Source of the DNA: Simmondsia chinensis | Lineage: Eukaryota > Streptophyta > Magnoliopsida > Caryophyllales > Simmondsiaceae | Direction of reading: 5' to 3' | DNA: 64,000 nucleotides | NCBI GenBank assembly: GCA_018398585.1 | Contig: JAGTTD010000011.1 | Span: 21,060,926-21,124,925 of the forward strand | Part shown: positions 46,549 to 59,000 of the stretch, piece by piece | Numbering within the stretch: the first letter of the stretch is position 1 | Layout of the letters: each line of letters starts with the position of its first letter | The notes under the pieces: generated by a model | Told to the model about the DNA's origin: nothing | Seen by the model: only the letters and a program-made list of their open reading frames with translations | Database searches by the model: none | Made by a program: the position numbers and the translations under genes

Positions 46549-47064
46549 GGCATTCTAGGTTCATAAGAGGAAGTAAGATCAAAGGCTCTATGAATAAAAG
46601 AAGGTTGCATGACCTTATCGGTCTCCTTCTCTCTTTCCTCGCTCTACGTTTCTTCCTCACCACTTATGGGTACTTCGCTTTTAACACTCACCCCATTATC
46701 TACTTCCTTCCCACTTCTAAACACTATAATGCACTTGACTTGCTCATGATAGGGAGGATAGTTTTCTTGCCTCAAATGGTTCACATGGTTCTCTATGGCT
46801 TGGCTAGGGAGTCTTCCCTCATCTCTCCAAATTAAAGCATTAGCTGGTTGACCTATTTGGGTTTCTAGCTCAGAGATCGATTGGGCATGGGAATGGAGGA
46901 GTTGAGAATTAGCTTCTAAGCCCTTAACCTTCTCATTAAAATTCAAATTGTAGCTCAAATTAGAAGGTTGAGATTGGTTAGAAACATATCGTTGTGGTTG
47001 AAAACCAATAGGTCCTGGCATACTAGATTAGGGAGGTTGTGGATTCAATTGTTGATGACGACCG
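46549..47064 (-). pseudogene. Athila-type gag fragment (copy B)
   Basis: The minus-strand frame 47021-46644 is the same gag piece as in copy A, with LETQIGQPANAL, LPSQAIENH and CIIVFRSGKEV. Here it joins the Athila protease downstream, showing that it belongs to that element. Confidence 0.75.
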
Positions 47065-48360
47065 TGTTTGCTCTATTGTATTTCAAATGATGGGTGTGTG
47101 ATTGCCATAAATGTAAAAAGAAAACAAATGTGCAAAAGAGACTCATCGTGACTACAAAGTGAGCCTAATATGAACCAAATGTCTTTGACCTCAACCACTT
47201 ACCGAGTGAGCCTAATTTTTTACATATTTTAATAACAGAAGATTAAAGGATATGGACCTAACTCAAGTGGCAGTTATAGTGACGGAGCCGGGCCCACAAA
47301 CACCATTTATTGTACACTTAAAGGTCAAGAACCAGGGTGGAGACAGACCCAAGAGCTCAACATGCCACTTATAAGCCCGAGCTAAACAGATTTTCAAGCC
47401 TAGCACCCTTGACTTCTAATAATCCGAATGAGTTTAGGTCCGACAAGATTAAGGTGGAGCAAGCCATATTCACATCACTAGATTAGGACTAACGCAATCA
47501 AGGGAGAAGCCTTGGTCATAAAACTGCAAATCAATGGCGCGAACCTATGTTCACTTGACTTACCAAGCAATAACTGTAGTGTTAAGACCAACGCAATAAA
47601 TCGCCTTGACTGTGAAAGCCTTAAACAAAAGCCTCATATCTCAACTTGTCAATTTGTGAAAATAGATTAAAATTGGAAAGTCAAGCCTAAAGCTCGAGAC
47701 CTGTATTACTATAGAGGTAAGTACAGCAAAGATCTACATTACGCTACTCCTATCTAAGTTACACTACACCAAAGCAAGAGAGCACAAGTGTGCTATTAAA
47801 AACTTGAAGAAGTTTTGTCTAGAGTATATGTGTTCTTTTTCGGACTGGATAGAGCCCTTATTTATAGAAAACAAGAAACTAATGGTTGCTCTTATCTTCA
47901 CGGAAAATCCACAAAGGTTTTGCCACTAAACTCATCTTTTGCCCGCGTTTATCCTTTACTAATGTGTCTTGAGTTTTGGAGGGAAATCCTTGATGCCCAC
48001 GTCCATAATTTTAGTAGAAATTCCCTCTAGAAGATCCACGTTCCCTTGAATTAAGCTTATGGCCTAAGCAACTGAAATTGAGCTCCAAGTAGCTTCCTTG
48101 AGCTCGAAAACTATTGTTCTTGTAGCTTTCCTTGCAGCCCCTTGAGCTCAAGCTTATTTCACCCTTCCGCCATCTTGAGCCTCGAGTGGCAAACATCCAT
48201 GCCAAGGGTAATAATGTGTTCTAGGAACTAGGCTTGAGACACTGCTCACATAATACTCAAAGGCCTAGGCCCTCTCACTGATAACCTCACGTGATGACCA
48301 CATGACGCTTTACTCAAAAACAACATCATTCCAACCTTACTGAAATTAATGCGTTAACCA
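47065..48360 (-). repeat. LTR of Tat-like element (3' LTR, copy B)
   Basis: This 1,296 bp sequence matches 517-1811. TATA box at 47857-47866, polypurine tract at 48361-48377. Confidence 0.7.
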
Positions 48361-48509
48361 ATGCCTCCCTTTTAGCCGTTGGTAAATTCAAGTTTACAGT
48401 GGGTAAAAAATTCTGCTTGATTTTACCCTCAACGGCTAAAGGAAGCTCAAGAGAACACTTTATGTCCTTTGCCCTTCCTTCCTGCGTCTCTGTAAGTATG
48501 ACGGTGAGG

Positions 48510-50050
48510 GTTATTAATTATCTAAGCCAGTTTGAAAATTTGGATGATCAGCTAAAAAGTCCGCCAAGGCTTGCCCCTTTACTAACTTCTATGACACGTA
48601 TACCAACTCAAATTGATGTAGAGACACACTCCACTTGTTTGACCTTCCTCTCAAAAATGGCCCATCTGGCATGTATTTCAGGACATCTGTCTAGGCTACC
48701 ACATATATAGTAAATGCTAAGAAGTAATGCTTTAATTTTGGGGATGCATAGAATAAAGATAGACATATTTTTTCTATTGAAGATTACTTTACTTCACATT
48801 CATTTAGGCAACAGCTAAGGTAAAACACAGCCTATTCAAAACCTTGCTCGTTGTTCTGTATAAGCTAACAACTAATAAATTCCTTTGAAGGAGAGACATA
48901 GATCTTCAAAGGCTTGGCCTACTTTCTAGAATTAGTACTAGTGGCCTAATCAAATAATCCTTGATAACCTCGAATGCTGTTTGATGTGGCTTCTCCCACG
49001 CGAGCTTCAGTAATGGAGAGAAAATGTTGGTTTTTCCTGCGCATTCGAGATAAAACGTCTTAGGAAGTTAACCTGCCCTAGAAAGTGTTGTAGTTCCTTT
49101 TCGCTTGAAGGCGGCTTGGCCATTTGGATAGCCTTAGTCTTATTAGTATCTACCTCAATGCCCCTCTAGTGTACCAGAAAGCCCAGAAAGTTTCCAGCTC
49201 GCACACCAAAAGTGCATTTCAAGTGTTTATCTTGGGATTTCAATTTGACCACGATATTATCTATATAGACTTCCATGGTCTTTCCAGTGAGATTATGAAA
49301 AATTATGTTCATGGCTCTTTGGTAGGTGGCACTAGCATTCTTCAGACCAAAGGGCATAGCCACCCATTCAAGCATCCCTATTGACCCAAGACATCTAAAT
49401 GTTGTCTTGTGGGTATCCTCCATGGCAATCATAACCTAGTAATACCCACAGTAGCCATCCATAAAGGACAACACCTTATGCCTTGAGGATGAATCAATTA
49501 GCAGATCAAGGATAGGCATGGGGTATTTATCCATTGGCGTGGTTGCATTCAGATGTTTGAAATTAATACGGACCCTAATTTTGCCATTCTTTTCGATGAC
49601 AGGAACAACGCTAGCCAACCACTCAGCATACCCGGCAGTTCTAATGAATTTAGCCTTCAGGAGTCTTTTAATTTTTCCTTGCCAAAATCTATGACTCCTT
49701 GGGACATCCTGCTGTGGCCCTGGATGATTGGCTTTGAGTCTGGCTTGATTGGAAGCCTATGCTCCATAGCTTTTCTGTTTAGACCAAGCGTTTCATGATG
49801 GTTTCAAGAAAAGCAATCCTTGAATTCACAAAGCAAAGTCAAGTATTGCTCTTTCTGCTCCTCAAAAAGTAGAGCACTCAGACATGTAGGTCTTGGGTCC
49901 TCTGTTGAGCCCAAATTAACCTCGATGAGAAGGTCTTGAACATTAGCCCTTAGATCCTCCATTTTGGCTGGTGCCACTCTTAGATCAAAGAGCTCCAATT
50001 CCTTTTCTTGTGCTACATGGACTTGAAAACCATGAAATGGTTGCTCAATC
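48510..50050 (-). pseudogene. Tat-like RT and RNase H (copy B)
   Basis: The frames 49998-49804 (ending EFKDCFS), 49618-49436 (VIEKNGKIRVRINFKHLNA, YPMPILDLLID, LSFMDGYCGYY) and 49432-49166 (MPFGLKNASATYQRA, YIDNIVVK, FGVRAGNFLGFLVH) are longer than in copy A. The catalytic YIDN change and the deletion before TFGV are shared with copy A. RNase H continues to about 48550, and no integrase follows. Confidence 0.9.
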
Positions 50051-50254
50051 CTGAGCTGATCCTCAGTGTGCCAGACTACATACCTTGTTGATACTAAGAA
50101 AATGGCCTCTTAGGCCACTATTAGGAGGTCTTGATGCCTCCACATTGAGATTCTGGAATATCATCAAGAAGGGCCCTTGTATATCCCCAAAATCAGAATC
50201 TTTAGACTCAACATCCACTTGACCAACCTTAGCTTCAGTTAATGGGCTATCAAG

Positions 50255-50259
50255 GATGG
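50255..50259. repeat. Target site duplication, left (gatgg), copy B
   Basis: Identical to 55571-55575 and to the copy A duplications. Confidence 0.9.
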
Positions 50260-50812
50260 TGTTAAGGTTTCGAAGATTTGATCTTGAGCCTCAACCGTGG
50301 TTGGGATAGAAAGAGTATGAGATGAGAAAGAATGTAGAGTTTAGATGAGATAAGAAGGGAAAGGAGACGAGAAAATAGAGAGAATGAGATGAGAGAGAGA
50401 ATTAATCTCAAATGAGACTTGTGTTGATACTTTTCATTGAATGATTTCAATTACAACTAAAGGATCTATTTATAAGCAAACAAGCAAAGCTAATACATTG
50501 TCTCAAGACAAACAAACTAACTAACTCACTAGAAAATATCTAGAAATATCTAAAAATATCTAACTAACAATTAAATCCATATTTGGCACCAAGGCCAACT
50601 AACAGCTAGCTATTATCCTAACCGTGCCTAGCTTACTACAGAACTGGGTAATACGCAGGTTTATTACACACAACACAATGCAGCTACTACTCATTATTTA
50701 TTAAACTAATCAACTCTAATCAGCATTATTTCAGCAACAACAGCACAGCCCACGCAGCAACATAGCATCACAGCCATCACAGCCCACGCTTGGGATTTCT
50801 CGGATTATAAAA
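50260..50812 (-). repeat. 3' LTR of inner element (copy B)
   Basis: 553 bp. The terminal TTATAACA has become TTATAAAA, and a CAG-rich microsatellite is shorter than in copy A. Confidence 0.9.
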
Positions 50813-53800
50813 TTCCCTTCCCCTTGAAAACATTCTTGTCCTCAAGAATAGAAAAGAGTTGTAACAATGAAGAACACTTATTGCATATGGAAAGGAGAGC
50901 TGAAATTGAAGCAATCAAGCTGAAATCTGCAGTTAAGAGCTTCTGGGTGCTGAACATGAGCTGAACATGGAGCAATTGGTTGTAGAGCTGCAACTTCAAA
51001 ATTTTGCAACTATGAGCACACTCATTGCTGATTAGGAACTGAGTTGCACTGCAAAATTTGGTGAAATTTGTACAGCTGAACCACCAATGATGAACTAACT
51101 CCGAAATGCCGTAGTACTCATTAATATGATGCCTGTTCTGCACAAGGACCCAGTATGGATGTGTTGAACCTTCTGGTGGTCTACATTGATCAAGCCAAAC
51201 ATCCATGACACACCCATACCCCCTCATGCTGCAGTTAACATAGCTCAGAGCTCTAACTTGATGAGGAGAATCACCAGTGGCATTTGTAACTCTGAAATTC
51301 TGTTTGTAGAATGCAACCCAACAGATATTGAATGGCATAAACCACATAAAATTGTATTTGAAATCCTTAAACACCTCGGGAGGCCTTCCGAACTCAAACC
51401 AAGAGAAACAAACATTAAATTCTGCTTGTAAACACTCCCAAATGCAGTTCGAACAGCTCCAAAACAGAATTATTTCATTCCGAACTTGCCGATCGGTATG
51501 CCGAAACTGCATATTAGCTACTGGAACTTGATTCCTTGCTGAATTAACGTGTTCTGCTGCCATGATTTCGAACAAATTTAACTCACACAACCAACTACTA
51601 ACCCAACTCATGACATGCTCAATAAATCCTTGATGGCTCTCCAATTGCACCATCGTTGCTGCAGCATCCAGAAACTCAGCAGTACAAACCTGATGCGATT
51701 CATAATTACATTTTGCAGCTCGGTGTATGTCCATATGGAAGCTACTTGAAGAAAACAAGTTATTACACCTTCCAAAAGACATAATAGCATCAAATAAACC
51801 CAGTCTGAGCAGCACATTCATAACTGACAGCAAAGACATTCCCCAAAATTGATCTGTATCTTCTAAAACTTCCTTTAATGGAATCTTGAGATTTAACTTG
51901 TAAGATTTCAAAATTCCAGCCACTTCTTCCCAAACTCGTGCATAGTACACACAAATTAGGAGCTCATAAATCATCGTTGACTGCCAAATGCACAATGGCA
52001 TAGCTTGAACACCCAAATCATTCCTAACTTCACTCCTAATGCTGTAGCTCACTCCTTGTGATCTGAACACAAGATGTCTTGGTTCCCAATGCTTAACCAA
52101 CCACCAATCCGGCCTTAAGTGACCAAGCTTTGCTTTATTATCAACCAACACTAGCATAAGTAACAGATATAACAAATGGGGACACCAACCGAGCTCTTGA
52201 ACAACTGAGGACTTCCTCAAGCACTGAATTGTTCTGTCCCAGGCTACGGTGCTGATTTCCACTCTAATTTCAGCTAGAGTTTTCCTCGGTCTTGCGTTGA
52301 TCGTTTCCACCAAAACATTAAGGACATATTGGAGCTTATGCATACAATTTTTCCATTCCGAGCAGCCACAACGGGTCACCGATGTTTTATAAGCCTGTAA
52401 TACACTCCAACACTACAACAGATCTAAATTTCCTGCCAAAATCCCTTGTGTCCCAAAATCAAACCAACCACCAAGCCCCATAACTCCAAGAGGACTCACA
52501 TTGGGTTGCATTAATGGAACTTGGTCTTCGCTCATAGCTTGATTATTGCATAATCTGGATTTGGAGCTCAACAATCTTGCCTCATGACTGTCCAGCACGG
52601 CCATACCAGAACCACTGTCACAAATATCCCAAATACCTTCAATGATAATGGATCTTGGCTGAACAAACCTCATTTTCGGATCAGTACCCATCTTGTGAAC
52701 TTCTAACATGATAGAAATCTTCCCAGAAATCAGTCTTGGCCTGCATTGGACCTGGAAACTAATTTCAGCAGCTTGCTCGAATTTTTCCTCCAACTCGGCC
52801 TCATTTTTCTGCTTGCTACAATCATGATCTATCTTCCCCAAATCAAAGGGACTTTCGGCATCAATTTCATCAGCTAAAGGTTCTGCTGTACAGCTTATGG
52901 TCAGATCAGAATTCGGTTTCATCAAATTGCATCAGTTATGCACATCTAACAACTCAATTGCTTGTTCAACCACATTGCCTCTCCTTCGTTGGACTTTGAA
53001 ACGCACTCTCACAACTTAATTAGTTCTTTTCAACAGAGAATCAAACCTTTTCGGCTTCATATAAACTTGAAAATCTTCTCCCGGATCAGGAGGCCAGTCG
53101 TCATATGAGTGTACAAGATGCCTTGGGGAAGTGTCCAACAAGTTTTGTGGCGCTTTCAATGTCACTACAGCAGTAACACCAAGTTTTTCAGATGGAATCA
53201 TAGATTCTGCTGCAACTAATCCTTGTATTCCTGCATACATATCGGTAAGAGCAGCATCTTGAGTTAATTCCGGTTGATCACCAAGCATACTAGGTTGAAC
53301 CACAACCACATGCTTTAATTTTGGCTTGAACAACTTCTTTTTGCCCACAACATCTCCCAATGCTTCACTTAGACAATTCCTCTTCAACGTACTATTTGCT
53401 TTCTTAATCTTTCCTCGGACATGTGAATCATATTTCCAATCCGGATGCAAGTCATATTGTATCTCAACATCGTCAAGAGACTCTAACTCTTGCATAGAGT
53501 CTTCGTAAGAATCATCTTGCTCAAACTCAGGATCTTCTTGCTTGTGTTCTTTAATTTCGACATTGTCGTGATCAAGTTCATCTTCAACAACAACAGATTT
53601 TACCTCCTCTTTCTGCTCAACAATGAACTCTTGCGGTAGAACTACTTTCGTTGGTGGAACAATCTGGCTAGAAGGCTCAATTTGTTGCACCCGATATTCT
53701 TTGTTCACATCCTCACCCAACAGCTTCTTCAACATTTGTTGAATACTATCAAGCTGGCGGTTATACTCGATTTTCTACTCAATAAGCACAGCATTCCTCT

Positions 53801-53906
53801 GCTTAACTTTGACACAAAACTCCCGGAACTGATCGTTAAGGGGACACTGAGGTTTGATTGTAACATTTGCGCCAACTTCCGATCGTGTCATAAATTCATC
53901 AGCCAT
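50805..53906 (-). pseudogene. Large unrecognised protein of inner element (copy B)
   Basis: One frame runs from ATG at 53906 to TAA at 50805-50807. First half: about 497 codons to a TAG at 52413-52415, with three further in-frame stops (near residue 44, at 53016-53018 and just above 52925). Second half: 535 codons fully open to the end (52412-50805). First half features: a coiled-coil-like start, acidic linker, basic KKANSTLKRN and VRFKVQRRRG segments. Second half: Cys/Trp/Phe-rich, ending EDKNVFKGKG over the PPT. Only the TAG at 52413 is shared with copy A. No known domain is recognised by eye. Confidence 0.75.
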
Positions 53907-54984
53907 ATTTGCAATGAATAACAGCTTCGATCTGAATCGGGACAGTTGCAGAGTATAATTCGAAATTCGCAGAAATGTAAACTCGTTTTGCAGCCCTTCA
54001 ACAATCGATTGCTTAATAAAATTCTACTCCTTAGTTTGCACAAACACCCACTTGCTATCGGTTCTATGCTCATCACTGATTATAATCCCTAACTGGTAAA
54101 TTTCGAACAGAACATCGACAAACCTTAACCTCACACGACTTCTGACAGTAACAACTAGTCGAGTAATTCGAGCCACACTTCTGAATTAGGCTCAACTCTA
54201 ACTCAAAATCAAGTTCTTAACACAAAACTTAAGCGATCTCAACGAACGAAATCGGATTTCAACACTTTCGCTTCCGGTCAGATTATCGCCTCTGCTGACA
54301 CATTTTCGCCCAAGCAAAATCTCGACTCAATAACACATAATTCTCAAAGTTCACCATAGATTCTGATGAATTATCACTACTCTTATGCTCAGCGACACAA
54401 ATTCGACATCATAATCCAATAGCAACTTCATTCCTCGTTGAAATGCAACTTGAAGGTCAGTAAAGCATTACCTCAATCTTCCACTTCTGAATTGCAAAAC
54501 CTGATTAAAGCTCAATACAGATGGTTTCTGATCTTTTGATGATGTTCAAGTGTAATGTGGATCTATTTGCATCACTTTAACTTCTTCTGAGCCAATTCAG
54601 GCGACGATCGACTTAGCTCAGCACAAAACTTCAGCAACTGTTATTTTGCTTCAGCACCAAAACTCAGCAGCTAATGTCAGATCGATCCCACTGCATTAAA
54701 TCTGAATCAGCTTGGATGTTGAATGTACTAAACAAGTACTGATCAATTAACCTTTGTTCAATGTAATTCACTCAATTATAATCCCAACCGAAAGCACAAT
54801 CCCAGGCCTGCAGGTTACCAAATGCAGTAATCGTCAATTCACACTGTCAAAATTCAGAATTTAAGTCTGATCACAAAATATGAACTAAATTTGTATCACA
54901 ATTGTTTTTATTGATTAATTGCAATGCAATCAATCAGATTTTGTATTTTTACGGATATGAGCATGATTCGGAAGCCAAATCAAG
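53907..54984 (-). other. Leader of inner element (copy B)
   Basis: The 1.08 kb leader matches 7362-8439. No coding motif is seen. Confidence 0.6.
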
Positions 54985-54996
54985 GCTCTGATACCA
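54985..54996 (-). other. PBS, initiator-Met tRNA (copy B)
   Basis: The minus strand reads TGGTATCAGAGC two bases from the LTR. Confidence 0.9.
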
Positions 54997-54998
54997 AT

Positions 54999-55570
54999 TG
55001 TTAAGGTTTCGAAGATTTGATCTTGAACCTCCACCTTGGTTGGGATAGAAAGAGTATGAGATGAGAAAGAATATAGAGTTTAGACGAGATAAGAAGGGAA
55101 AGGAGATGAGAAAATAGAGAGAATGAGATGAGAGAGAGAATTAATCTCAAATGGGACTTGTGTTGATACTTTTCATTGAATGATTTGAATTACAACTGAA
55201 GGATCTATTTATAAACAAACGAGCAAAGCTAATACATTGTATCAAGACAAACTAACTACCTAACTCACTAGAAAATATCTAAAAATATCTAAAAATATCT
55301 AACTAACAAATAAATCCATATTTGGCGCCAAGGCCAACTAACCGCCAGCTATTATCCTTACCGTGCCTAGCTTACTGCAGAACTGAGTAATATGCAGGTT
55401 TATTACACTCAACACAATGCGGCTACTAGTCATTATTTATTAAACTAATCAACTCTAATCAGCATTATTTCAGCAACAACAGCACAGCCCACGCAGCAGC
55501 GGCAGCCAACAGTAGCAACATAGCATCACAACCACCACAGCCCACACTTGGGATTTCTCGGATTATAACA
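54999..55570 (-). repeat. 5' LTR of inner element (copy B)
   Basis: 572 bp, with TATA box at 55205-55214. It shares its diagnostic variants with 8454-9025 in copy A. Confidence 0.9.
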
Positions 55571-55575
55571 GATGG

Positions 55576-56035
55576 CTATAGTGTCCTATTGTTAGGTAGA
55601 TTGTGAAGTGACCCTCTTGAATTCTACGGGTCCTACACTATTTTTGTAGAATTTTGCCTCAACATATTTGGAGCAAGCCATGAATGGCCTGTTATCTGCC
55701 AAAACAACCTCACACTTGTCATGGTTCTAGAATATTAACAATTGGTGAAGTGAGGACTAAATCTAATAATTGGCATGTAGCCAATCTCTACCAAGCAAAG
55801 TATTATAACCCGAGCTAGTTTCCATTACAAAGAAGGCTCTTAGATTGCTTAGGTCGCCAAAAGTTAAGTCAATTACAATAGCTCCTTATGATTTGGTGGT
55901 AGCTCTAGAAAAGCCGTAGATTGCCACAGCTGAAGTGATTAAGTCTTCTTGAGACTTACCAATGACCCCGAACATTTATGAATGTAAGACATTAATAGCC
56001 GCGTCATTATCCACCAAGACCCTGCTGATCAATAT
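55576..56035 (-). pseudogene. Tat-like protease (copy B)
   Basis: The minus strand again reads SRVLVDNDAAINVL and a conserved YNTLLGRDWLHAN end. The altered active site is shared with copy A, so it predates the duplication. Confidence 0.75.
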
Positions 56036-59000
56036 GCCATCGAATTTGGCCTTAATATATAGGGATTGATGTGTTTATTGGCGGTATTGGGCCCAACAAA
56101 TATCATCATTATTATGTCATGTGGATTAATAGGAAATTTTGATGTTGTTACATTAACTGCAAAAGCCAAATGACCTACCATACTTTTAGTGGCTGCTACC
56201 TCAGCCACGAGCTCGACTTGAGGCTCGTCATCTACTGTTGTCACATCACCCTCGAGTCCTTCTTGGGTATCAGCTGCCATGAATTTTAGGGGAAGAAATA
56301 GGGTAGTCCTAACATCAACCTTTTTAGGCAATGTCCCAAATTCAATTTGGATCCCTTGGTCTATCTCTTTATCAAGGATGTCGACCATGGGTGCATCCCT
56401 TCCCTATTGTTGCAAAATGCAGTTAGTTGGCATATTCGATTCTTGAGGTTGGTCATTGCGATCAATCTCCGAAGTTTGAGACTTGCCCATAGGCTAGGGG
56501 AAGTCTTCCTCATGGAAGTCATTTTCATTCTTAGACCATGTTGGGTTGACGCAATTCAATGTTTCCACTAAGTTAATGCTGAGAGGGGAATACTCCTCCT
56601 CATCCTCAACTGATTCTTGAATTAGGGGGTTCTTGGAAAGGTGATCCCACCAAGATTCTCGCTCTTTGAAAGATGAGAGACTAGTAGTAAGAGGCTTGGG
56701 CTTAGTCATTGGATGCTCGAGATCCACATGATCCTTCGTTGAGTTGGTCTCTTATGCACCTGTCTTCTTTCCTAAGTTCAAGTTAAGTTGGAGGGGCTAG
56801 CTACCTCTTGATCAAGGTGATTTCTTCTTCATACATTATTGAACCGGATGCCTAATGGTCGAAAACCTGACTGTCGTGGTGCCTAGTAGGTGTCCACATC
56901 TAATGAGTCATACTTGGGGTTTCTCATAGGGTGCCCTGTCCTTGGAACAATTTGTGTCTTCGGCACAAAGCCTTGGGATCCCCAAACAATGGCATCTCTG
57001 ATTGATGGGGTTCATTTTTGTTTAGGAAAAGGTTCAACTTCTTCATTTTGAATACTAGCTTATGGCCACAACCCCCGCAGAGTTCACGAGTGAGGCGTAG
57101 GAGTTTCTTTGACACAAGCTTCTTTGACGCAAAGACTATTTGCCAATGGTAATCCCGGAATATTACCATGGCTAGTTCTTCCTCCTTAGAGAGAAGAATG
57201 GTGCCTTTCTCCAATTGCTTCTTTATGAACCTTCTGAACATTTCCCAATATGTTCAACTGTGATATGCCATTTACAATGGTTGTTTTGCAATTTCAATGT
57301 GGTTCAAGGAAACCTCAATGTTCCAGACTAGAGTAGCCTATCGAACAAAGCATTGGTCCCGACCAAATTCTTTTGGTCCACGTCCATGTTTTACAAAAGT
57401 TCACCGTTAGACTTAGTGTCATTAGGATAGTAAGGCTTTACTACCTCCACTGCATTGACCTGGGTAGGATTAGGAAAAAGGGTATTTATGAACACCCATC
57501 TATCCTTTTCTCGGGAAGATCAATTCTCTAGCTCCTATGGCATCTTGAACTATGTTTCTAAAGATCACACATTTCTTCGTTGAATGAGTTAACGAATCGT
57601 GCCAGTTACAGTATACCTTCCCCTTATTCAAGTTGAAGTCCAGTTTTCTATGTTTACCCCTGATCTTAAGTTTATTATTTACCTCAAGCCGATCAAATAT
57701 TACATCTGCTCTAGGGAGGTTAAATGAATACCTCCGCAAGTCTTAAGACTGGTAAGATATCCTAGCTTTGATGTTCTTCTTGACCAAAGGATTACAAACC
57801 ATGAGGGGGGGGGGGGGGTGTTTCCTTTGACATACTCAACTACGTTTATTTCTTATAGAGGATCCTCTTCCTCCTTAATTAAGTCGTGCACATATGTCCC
57901 ATACATGCTATTCTTCCTAAGGCTTTCTTCTTTTAAGACCCCATCCTAACTAGCGGCACATTCTCCAAACTAAAGGAGCGTCATAAAATTAGAGCCTTTG
58001 AATTTTTCTTGAATTTAATGTCCAAGTTGTTTAGAGCCAGCTTAGCATACTTGAGCTCAGGAAGAGCTACAATGCATTTTATTGAGTTTGCTTGAACCGA
58101 TTAATATATTCTTCGACTGATTCGCCTGACTTTGTCCCATTCGAGCCAAGTTTAACATGGAAGTTCCTAACTCCATTCTAGGGAGTTGGGCCAGGAATTG
58201 TCCGGCAATGTCTTTCTAGTAGTAAATAGAATTAGATGGAAGGCTGACATACCACTAGAAAGCAGTCCCGGTTAACGATCTAGGGAACAACCTTAATTTA
58301 AGATATTGGCTATTTGCTGCTTCCTACATTGGCAATTGAATCTCAATAAGTGCTCGAGAGTAAAAACAGTCCCTTCTCCTGAGAAGAGGGTAAACTCGGG
58401 GATTTTTTATCCTTTGTAGAAAAGGATAATCCCTGTCAATGCAGTTAGGGTAAGGTTTACTATACAAGAGTCTACTGACCCTTGTGAGACTCGGTCTATA
58501 CATTTTTTCAATGAGGGGGCCAATTGATCCTGTGGGGGAAGGTTAGGCACAAGATTATACGCCTGCCACTGTGGCTTAAGCAGATAGGAATCTCGAGGGG
58601 GATCTGTAGGATACCATTAAGCACTCATCACAATTGTGTGTGGGAATTGTTGTTGACCCCAAACCCTGGATAAACCCATTGATCATAATGGCCATGTGCT
58701 TGGTTGTCCATGAGGTATGTTCCGACAAGACTTGGGTTACATTGTGCGCCTGGAGGCACACCGGGTACCAACTAGTGGTTGGTTCATCCTTGCCTAATCA
58801 ACCCTCGAGGTGTGATCTTGAGGAGATGGGTTAGTAATTTTCCCCTCAATGTGGTAAGCATGGAGAGGTTTAGGATGAGAAGTCTGGTTCCCTATAATAG
58901 GGACCTTACTTTGCACTCCTAGTTTAAGACCTTAAGTGGGCCTCCAGGTAACCTGCGCTGCTTGAGAAGGGTGTGAACGATCATACCTTCCTCTCTGATG

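Larger units (their letters stand above)
50260..55570 (-). mobile_element. Inner non-autonomous LTR retrotransposon, copy B
   Basis: This is the same element as 3707-9025 at the same target. It is 5,311 bp, with LTRs 50260-50812 and 54999-55570, PPT 50813-50825 and PBS 54985-54996. Its long frame is less damaged than in copy A, with two long stretches still open. Confidence 0.9.
46549..57916. repeat. Duplicated block, copy B
   Basis: Direct repeat of 1-11405. On the left it continues into Athila pol; on the right it continues into the rest of Tat gag. Copy B is therefore the fuller version. Confidence 0.9.
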
